64,000 nt of DNA from NCBI RefSeq assembly GCF_014158035.1, contig NZ_JACFXW010000002.1:457001-521000 (forward strand), in the 5' to 3' direction. The notes beneath the pieces are model-generated. The model did not search any database, was not told where the DNA came from, and saw nothing but the letters and a program-made list of their open reading frames with translations. The DNA is from Rhizobium sp. G21. Lineage in GTDB: Bacteria; Pseudomonadota; Alphaproteobacteria; Rhizobiales; Rhizobiaceae. Shown one piece after another: positions 58,474 through 64,000 of this stretch. The translations under genes were made by a program, and so were the position numbers. The first letter of the stretch is position 1. Each line of letters starts with the position of its first letter.

Positions 58474-59184
58474 ATGAATCTCATCGATAAAAACCTTATG
58501 CTCGACCAGAACCAGGAAGATCGCGCCCAGTCGATCCGCGACAGCCTGCGCGATGCGATCATCGACCGCCGCCTCGGGCCGGGCTCGAAGCTGGCGGAAG
58601 CCGAGGTCGGGGCGCTGTTCGATGTCAGTCGCACCGTGGTGCGCTCGGCTTTGCAAATGCTGGCTTACGAAGGGCTGGTGCGGATCGAGCGCAATCGTGG
58701 CGCTTTCGTCTCCAATCCGACGCCGGAGGAAGCTCGCCAGGTGTTCGACACCCGCCGGCTCATCGAGCCGGGCATCGTGCGCGCGGCAACCGTGCGGATT
58801 TCAAAAGCCGATATCGAGGATCTCCGCGATCACCTGACGCTCGAAGAGCGGTTCATGAATGAACGCGGGCCTGCGGCGCGGCGGGCGGAAATCAAGGCGT
58901 CAGGCGATTTCCATCTCAAGATCGCCCGGCATTCCGGCAACGCCATTCTCGAAAAATTCATGGACGAACTGGTCGCCCGTTCGTCGCTGGTGATCGCGCT
59001 TTACGGGCGCACCGGCGTGTCCCGCTGCGGCCATAGTGAACATCGCGATCTGCTGGACGCCATGGAGCGTTGCGATGCGGACCGCGCCTGCGATCTGATG
59101 CTGCATCACATCGATCATATCGAAGCGGATCTCGATCTGCGCGAGGTCGCGGCGATGACGCTGAAGGATGCGCTGGCGACCTGA
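58474..59184 (+). CDS. GntR-family transcriptional regulator with FCD domain
   Basis: 236 aa. N-terminal winged helix (LRDAIIDRRLGPGSKLAEAE, DVSRTVVRSAL) and C-terminal FCD domain whose metal-binding pattern shows in D-H-x3-E, FHLKIARHSGN and a final H-H-I-D-H cluster. Divergent from the ABC/racemase operon and probably its regulator. Ends 22 bases from the convergent FadB-like gene. Confidence 0.87.
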   Translation: MNLIDKNLMLDQNQEDRAQSIRDSLRDAIIDRRLGPGSKLAEAEVGALFDVSRTVVRSALQMLAYEGLVRIERNRGAFVSNPTPEEARQVFDTRRLIEPGIVRAATVRISKADIEDLRDHLTLEERFMNERGPAARRAEIKASGDFHLKIARHSGNAILEKFMDELVARSSLVIALYGRTGVSRCGHSEHRDLLDAMERCDADRACDLMLHHIDHIEADLDLREVAAMTLKDALAT

Positions 59185-59206
59185 GATCGCTTTCGGCACA
59201 GCTGCA

Positions 59207-61185
59207 TCAGCTGCGCGCCAGATACATCGGGCCGCCTTTATGGGCAGGAAATCCATAGCCGTTGATGAGCACCAGATCGATGTCGCTTGCCCGGAGCGCC
59301 ACCCCGGCGTCCAGCAGCCGCTGGCCTTCGTCCGCCATGGCTTTCAACAGCCGACCAAGGATGTCGTCTTGTGAAAAGACCTGTGGAACGATGTTCTTCG
59401 AGGCGCGAAGTTCGGAGATGAGCGCCGTTACATCGGCATCCACCACGCGTTTGCCGTCGACATATTTGTACCAGCCCAACCCGTTCTTCTGGCCAAAGCG
59501 TCCGGCTTCGCAGAGCCTGTCGGCGATTTCGACATAGCGCTCGTTGGGATCACGCGTCGCCGCCTGCCGCTTGCGCCGCGCCCAGGCGATTTCAAGGCCG
59601 GCGAGATCGGATATGGCGAAAGGTCCCATCGCCATTCCGAAAGCTTCGATGGCGCTGTCGACGTCCTGCGGCTCTGCCCCGTCTTCCACCAGATATTCGG
59701 CTTCGCGGCGATAGGCCGAGAAGATCCGGTTGCCGATGAAGCCTTCGGTCACGCCGGAATAGATAGGCAGTTTCCGCATCGCCTTGGCGACGGCGAAGCC
59801 GGTGGCGACGATCTCGGGGGCTGATTTTGCGCACTGCACCACCTCAACCAGCCGCATGATATGCGCTGGCGAAAAGAAGTGCAGACCCAGCATGCGCTCC
59901 GGCCGCTTTGTAGCCGCGGCGATGACGTCGGGATCGAGATAAGAGGTGTTGGTGGCGAGGATGGCGTCGTCGCGCACCACTTCATCGAGCCGCCGGAAGA
60001 GATCGATTTTGACGTCGAGATCGTCGAAGACAGCCTCGATCACCAGATCGGCGTCGGCGAGGGCGGCAAGCTCGCTGGCGACGGTGAGGCGGGAAACCCG
60101 CTCCGCATGCGTCGCCGCATCGGTGCGGCCGCTTGCCAACGCCTTATCGAGAAGGCCGGTGATCCGAAGCCGGCCCTTGTCGGCGGCGTCGTCGGTCTGT
60201 TCGACCACGGTAACGCGAAAGCCTGCATCAAGCGCGGCAACGGCAATGCCTGATCCCATCAGCCCGGCGCCGACCACGCCCAATATCTCGATTTTGCGCG
60301 GAACCACGCCTGCGAGTCCGGGAATCTTGCCGGCTTCCCGTTCGGCGAAGAAGACGTGCCGCAGGGCTGCGGATTGCGGCGATTGTTTGAGCTTCAGGAA
60401 GGCGGCGCGCTCGTGGGCGAGGCCGTCCACAAGCGGAGTCCGACCTGCGCTCTCGATCAGCGTCACCGCTTCTCCCGGGGCGATCTGGCCCTTCGCCTTG
60501 GACAGGGCTTTGCGCTTTGCAACTGCGATTTCGTCCTCGGAATAGGGGGAACAGCGAGCTCCCCGGTCTTGCGGAAACGATCTCCAGCTGCCTCCGACGC
60601 CAGTTCAATCGCGCGGGCGACAGGATCGGCGGCGATCTCGTCGATGACGCCGAGCGACAGCGCCTCTTCCGCCTTGACGCTTCGGCCGGAGCCGATCAGG
60701 TCGATGGCGACCGCTGTTCCCGTCAATCGCGGCAGGCGCTGGGTGCCGCCCGCGCCGGGGATGAGGCCGAGCTTGACTTCGGGGAAGGCGACAGAGGCGG
60801 TGGGCGCGGCGATGCGATAGTGGCAGGCGAGTGCAATCTCCAGCCCGCCGCCGAGCGCTGCCCCGTTCAATGCAGCAATGACCGGCTTCGATGAATTTTC
60901 GAGCAACCGGCAGATGTCGGGCAGAATGGGCGCTATCGGCGGCTTGTCGAATTCGGTGATGTCGGCGCCGCCCACGAAGATGCGTCCGGCGCCTGTCAAA
61001 ACGACAGCCTTGATTTCAGGGTCATTTTGAGCGTCGGCAATGGCCGCGGCAAGTCCCTGGCGCATCGCAAGCGAAGCGGCGTTGACGGGCGGATTGTCGA
61101 TGGTTGCCACCAGCACGCCGTCCTGCGCCGCGCCGCTGACGCAGTTCGAATAGACCCTCATCGGGTTTGCCGCCGCGCTCGTCAT
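59207..61185 (-). CDS. FadB-like bifunctional enoyl-CoA hydratase/3-hydroxyacyl-CoA dehydrogenase (one frame break)
   Basis: About 659 aa. N-terminal crotonase domain (about 1-200) with GGADITEFDKP and ALNGAALGGGLEIALACH; then a Rossmann domain GVVGAGLMGSGIA and 3HCDH C-terminal domains. The frame breaks in the G5 run 60545-60549; restoring one base gives VPPYSEDEIAVAKRKAL and joins the two halves. It would hydrate an enoyl-CoA and oxidise the resulting 3-hydroxyacyl-CoA with NAD. Three bases downstream of the RidA gene; last gene of the operon. Confidence 0.87.
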
Positions 61186-61187
61186 GA

Positions 61188-61586
61188 TCAGGCGTCCGGA
61201 ATAACGGCGGTCGCCTGGATCTCGATCTTGGCGCGATCTTCGACCAATGCCACGACCTGCATGGCGGCCATGGCCGGGTAATGCCGGCCGATCGTGTCGC
61301 GATAGGCCTGGCCGATGCCCTTGAGATTGCTGAGATATTCCTGCTTGTCGGTGAAGTACCAGGTCATCGAGGTGATATGCTTGGGTTCGGCGCCGGCTTC
61401 GGCCAGCACGGCCACGACATTTTCCAGCGTCTGGCGCACCTGACCGACGAAATCGTCGGTTTCGAACTGGTTCTGTCCGTTCCAGCCGATCTGTCCGCCA
61501 ATGAAGATCATGCGTCCGCGCGCCTCGACGCCGTTGGCGTAGCCGATGGGCTTGGCCCAGCCTTCAGGTTGCAGGATCGTGTGCAT
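61188..61586 (-). CDS. RidA-family (YjgF/UK114) imine deaminase
   Basis: 132 aa. Typical fold start GYANGVEARGRMIFIGGQIGW and late ALVEDRAKIEIQATAV. The usual active-site Arg of RidA is not placed where expected near the C-terminus (a Lys is present), so this is probably a Rid subfamily member other than RidA itself. It would hydrolyse reactive imines to ketones and ammonia. Its gene overlaps the thioesterase by 23 bases. An imine-hydrolysing protein inside a CoA-ester operon suggests a nitrogen-containing ring substrate. Confidence 0.84.
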   Translation of the reverse strand: MHTILQPEGWAKPIGYANGVEARGRMIFIGGQIGWNGQNQFETDDFVGQVRQTLENVVAVLAEAGAEPKHITSMTWYFTDKQEYLSNLKGIGQAYRDTIGRHYPAMAAMQVVALVEDRAKIEIQATAVIPDA

Positions 61587-61992
61587 GGTCGGTCTCCAGA
61601 TGATGGGTCAGCGCGGCGCGGAGGTTGTCCGGCCACGGGCAGGAAGAATGGGTGTCGAGGGACGTGGCGACCAGCCGGTGGCTGGCCGTGAACAGGACGT
61701 CGCCGCGTGTTGAAACCGTGTGGTCGAGATCGAGCGAGGTGCGGCCGATGGCGACGACTTTGATGGCGAAGTCCAGCAGGTCGCCGTGAAAGCCCGGCCG
61801 CTTGAAGGTCAGGTTGAGGCTCACAGTCGGCGTGCCCATCCTCAGATCTTCGATCATCGGCCGACGCGGCGCGCCGAGCGAGGCGAAGAACTCTTCGATG
61901 GCGCCGTCCAGCAGGCGCAGATAAGACGGGTAATAGGCGATGCCGCTGGGGTCGCAGTCGCCGAAACGCAGCGGCGTTGTGCAATGGAACAT
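61564..61992 (-). CDS. 4-Hydroxybenzoyl-CoA thioesterase-family protein
   Basis: 142 aa hot-dog fold thioesterase. The active-site motif of the 4HBT group is clear: RFGDCDPSGIAYYPSYLRLLD, with the catalytic Asp in DCDPSG. It hydrolyses an aromatic or acyl-CoA, perhaps to rescue CoA from dead-end intermediates. Four bases after the acyl-CoA dehydrogenase gene. Confidence 0.86.
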   Translation of the reverse strand: MFHCTTPLRFGDCDPSGIAYYPSYLRLLDGAIEEFFASLGAPRRPMIEDLRMGTPTVSLNLTFKRPGFHGDLLDFAIKVVAIGRTSLDLDHTVSTRGDVLFTASHRLVATSLDTHSSCPWPDNLRAALTHHLETDHAHDPAT

Positions 61993-61996
61993 CGCT

Positions 61997-63166
61997 TCAG
62001 CCCGCCTTCATCAATTCGCGCGCCACGATCAGCTTCTGCACTTCAGTCGCGCCTTCATAGATCCGGAGCGCGCGGATTTCCCGGTAGAGGCTTTCGACGA
62101 TCTCGCCTGTGCGGACGCCCCGGCCGCCGAACAGCTGCACGGCGCGGTCGATTACGCTTTGCGCGGTCTCGGTTGCCGTCATCTTGGCCATGGCCGCCTC
62201 CTTGGTGGTCGGCAGCTTCTGCACATCACGGCGCCAGGCGGCGCGATAGGTCAGCAGCGCGGCGGCATCGATGCCGGTCGCCATGTCGCCGAGCGCAGCC
62301 TGGGTCAGTTGCAGATCACTGAGTGTCGCGCCGAACATCTTGCGGCTCTTGGCATGCGCCAGCGCCTCATCCAGCGCCCGGCGCGCAAAACCGATCGCGG
62401 CGGCCGCAACCGATGCGCGGAAAATGTCGAGCGTGCGCATGGCGATCTTGAAGCCTTCACCCGGAGCGCCGAGCCGGCGCGAGGCCGGAATGCGGCAGCC
62501 GTCGAAGCGGATGGTGGCGAGCGGATGCGGCGCGATCACGTCGATACGCTCGATAATCGAAAAGCCGGGATCATCGGCGAAGACCACGAAAGCCGAGATG
62601 CCACGCGTTCCCGGCGCTTCGCCGGTGCGGGCGAAGACGGTGTAGACATCGGCGATTCCGCCATTGGAAATCCAGGTCTTTTCGCCGTCGAGCACATAGC
62701 TGTCGCCATCCTCGCGCCCGGCGCAGGCCATGGCGGCGACATCTGAGCCGGCTTCCTTTTCCGACAGCGCGAAAGCGGAGATCCATTCACCGGAGGTGAC
62801 CTTCGGCAGCACGGCGGCCTTCAGCTCGTCGGAGCCGGAAAGGCCGATTGCTCCGGTGCCCAGGCCCTGCATGGCGAAGGCGAAATCGGCCAGTCCGTCA
62901 TGCCAGGCCAGCGTTTCGCGCGCGAGGCATACCGAGCGAGAGTCGATGGCGGCGTTTCCGGCATCGCCGGTGGCGAGGCCGAGAAGTCCTGCTTCCCCCA
63001 AGCGTTTGACGAGATTACGGCAGGCGTTATCGGTGTCGTGGTGATCGACTGAAGCGAGCGCGCCGCTTGCGGCGAATGCATCCAGCCGTTCAGCGACGGC
63101 GCGATGTTGTGGACCGAAAAATGGCCAGTCGAGATGGTCGCGGGTGGGGCCTGTAAGCGTCGACAT
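61997..63166 (-). CDS. Acyl-CoA dehydrogenase
   Basis: 389 aa FAD enzyme. FALSEKEAGSDVAAM marks the middle domain and YEGATEVQKLIVARELM the C-terminal region with the catalytic Glu. It introduces a 2,3-double bond into an acyl-CoA. The start overlaps the upstream enoyl-CoA hydratase stop by one base (TGATG style), so the two are coupled. Frame intact. Confidence 0.88.
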   Translation of the reverse strand: MSTLTGPTRDHLDWPFFGPQHRAVAERLDAFAASGALASVDHHDTDNACRNLVKRLGEAGLLGLATGDAGNAAIDSRSVCLARETLAWHDGLADFAFAMQGLGTGAIGLSGSDELKAAVLPKVTSGEWISAFALSEKEAGSDVAAMACAGREDGDSYVLDGEKTWISNGGIADVYTVFARTGEAPGTRGISAFVVFADDPGFSIIERIDVIAPHPLATIRFDGCRIPASRRLGAPGEGFKIAMRTLDIFRASVAAAAIGFARRALDEALAHAKSRKMFGATLSDLQLTQAALGDMATGIDAAALLTYRAAWRRDVQKLPTTKEAAMAKMTATETAQSVIDRAVQLFGGRGVRTGEIVESLYREIRALRIYEGATEVQKLIVARELMKAG

Positions 63167-63996
63167 CAGTTGCCCTCGAAGACAGGCTTGCGTTTGGCGG
63201 CGAAGGCTTCAAAGGCGCGGCGGAAATCGCCAGTGGCCATGCAGATCGCCTGCGCCTGGGCCTCGGATTCGATCATTTCATCGATGCCCATCGCCCATTC
63301 CTGGTTCAGCATGGTCTTGGTGACGCCATGGGCGAACCAGGGGCCATCCGCGATCGAGCGGGCGAGATCTGCTGCTGCTTGATCCAGATCTTCGGCGGCA
63401 TGCAGCCGATTGAAGAAGCCCCAGCGTTCGCCTTCCTCGGCGCTCATGAAGCGGCCGGTGTAGAGCAGTTCTGCGGCGCGTCCCTGCCCGATGATGCGCG
63501 GAAGGATGCCGCAGGCGCCCATATCAGCGCCGGCGAGACCAACCCGTGTGAAGAGAAATGCGGTCTTGGCTTCAGGCGTCGCAAGCCGGAGGTCCGACGC
63601 CATGGCGAGGATGGCGCCCGCGCCGGCGCAGATGCCGTCGATGGCGGCGACGATCTGCTGCGGGCACTTCTTCATCGCCTTGACGAGATCGCCGGTCATG
63701 CGGGTGAAGGCCAGAAGGTCCGGCATCTTCATTCGGGTCAGCGGCTCGATGATTTCGAACACGTCGCCGCCGGAGGAGAAATTGCCACCTGCGCCCTTGA
63801 GAACGATCGTCCGGACATCGGAGGCGTAGGCGAGATCGCGGAAGAGATCACGCAGTTCCGCATAGCTTTCGAAGGTCAGAGGGTTCTTCTTGTCCGGCCG
63901 GTTCAGCGTCAGCGTCGCCACCCGCCCGTCGCCTTCGACGGACCAGAGGAAATGTTTGGGTTTATAGTCACGGAAGGGGCGGAGATGGCCGCTCAT
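63166..63996 (-). CDS. Enoyl-CoA hydratase/isomerase family protein
   Basis: 276 aa crotonase, complete; start ATG 63996 is four bases from the right edge, so its ribosome site is outside. GAGGNFSSGGDVFEII supplies the first oxyanion strand and DGICAGAGAILAMASDLR the second; the Glu usually following in hydratases is replaced around GADMGACGILPR by Asp. The N-terminus (LRPFRDYKPKHFLW) is like the hydratases of aerobic 2-aminobenzoyl-CoA type gene clusters. First visible gene of the operon. Confidence 0.86.
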   Translation of the reverse strand: MSGHLRPFRDYKPKHFLWSVEGDGRVATLTLNRPDKKNPLTFESYAELRDLFRDLAYASDVRTIVLKGAGGNFSSGGDVFEIIEPLTRMKMPDLLAFTRMTGDLVKAMKKCPQQIVAAIDGICAGAGAILAMASDLRLATPEAKTAFLFTRVGLAGADMGACGILPRIIGQGRAAELLYTGRFMSAEEGERWGFFNRLHAAEDLDQAAADLARSIADGPWFAHGVTKTMLNQEWAMGIDEMIESEAQAQAICMATGDFRRAFEAFAAKRKPVFEGN

Positions 63997-64000
63997 GCTC

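Overview
The window looks like chromosome from a GC-rich alphaproteobacterium of the Rhizobiales (Hyphomicrobiales) type that carries bacteriochlorophyll genes. The reasons are a bchI-bchD-bchO run with a PpsR/CrtJ-type site in front of it, a high density of ABC importers with their own regulators, and a RIME-like rhizobial intergenic repeat. The species cannot be fixed from this sequence. No rRNA, tRNA, CRISPR array, transposase, phage gene or replication origin was seen.

Reading notice. About 21 single-base-scale frame breaks interrupt otherwise conserved genes. At least 18 are explained by one missing base, mostly in a short G or C run, and restoring that base gives a full-length family member and often a normal stop. 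This is far more consistent with homopolymer errors in the assembly than with 17 separate pseudogenes. I annotate each broken gene as one CDS over its full span and give the position of the break. Three apparent oddities (an ATPase/binding-protein fusion, a long kinase tail and a long oxidoreductase tail) disappear once a base is restored.

Layout. 1-3.4 kb (-): magnesium chelatase genes bchI, bchD and partial bchO. 3.9-10.4 kb (+): a two-subunit sodium:solute symporter (DUF4212 + SSS), a cNMP/CBS/DUF294 regulator, a small membrane protein and a membrane sensor-like protein ending in a DnaQ-type exonuclease. 10.6-15.8 kb (-): an isopenicillin-N-synthase-like oxygenase, a FAD amine oxidase and a polar amino acid ABC importer, divergent from a nucleoside hydrolase and a TetR gene (15.9-17.6 kb). 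17.7-22.7 kb (+): an AcoR-type sigma-54 activator, then a zinc alcohol dehydrogenase and a flavin monooxygenase behind a near-perfect -24/-12 promoter. 22.8-37.7 kb: a polyol/sugar catabolic region with an FGGY kinase and SorC regulator on -, and on + a G1P-dehydrogenase-like enzyme, HAD phosphatase, GlpD, ABC importer, SDR, RhaD-like aldolase/dehydrogenase and GpsA-like enzyme.

37.8-44.4 kb: an RND efflux operon headed by a degenerate alpha/beta hydrolase, divergent from a LysR gene. 44.4-46.2 kb: an RTX-type calcium-binding secreted protein. 46.4-52.9 kb (-): one operon of HutC-type GntR, ADP-ribosylglycohydrolase, PfkB kinase and a spermidine/putrescine-type ABC importer, matching the E. 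coli yegUVW gene set with a different transporter. 53.1-59.2 kb: a second importer of that type with an Asp/Glu/hydantoin racemase and a divergent FCD-type GntR regulator. 59.2-64 kb (-): a CoA-thioester degradation operon (enoyl-CoA hydratase, acyl-CoA dehydrogenase, thioesterase, RidA, FadB-like enzyme) resembling the aerobic 2-aminobenzoyl-CoA route.

Overall this is mostly a catabolic region: seven importer or exporter systems, most with adjacent regulators and enzymes, beside the end of a photosynthesis gene cluster.
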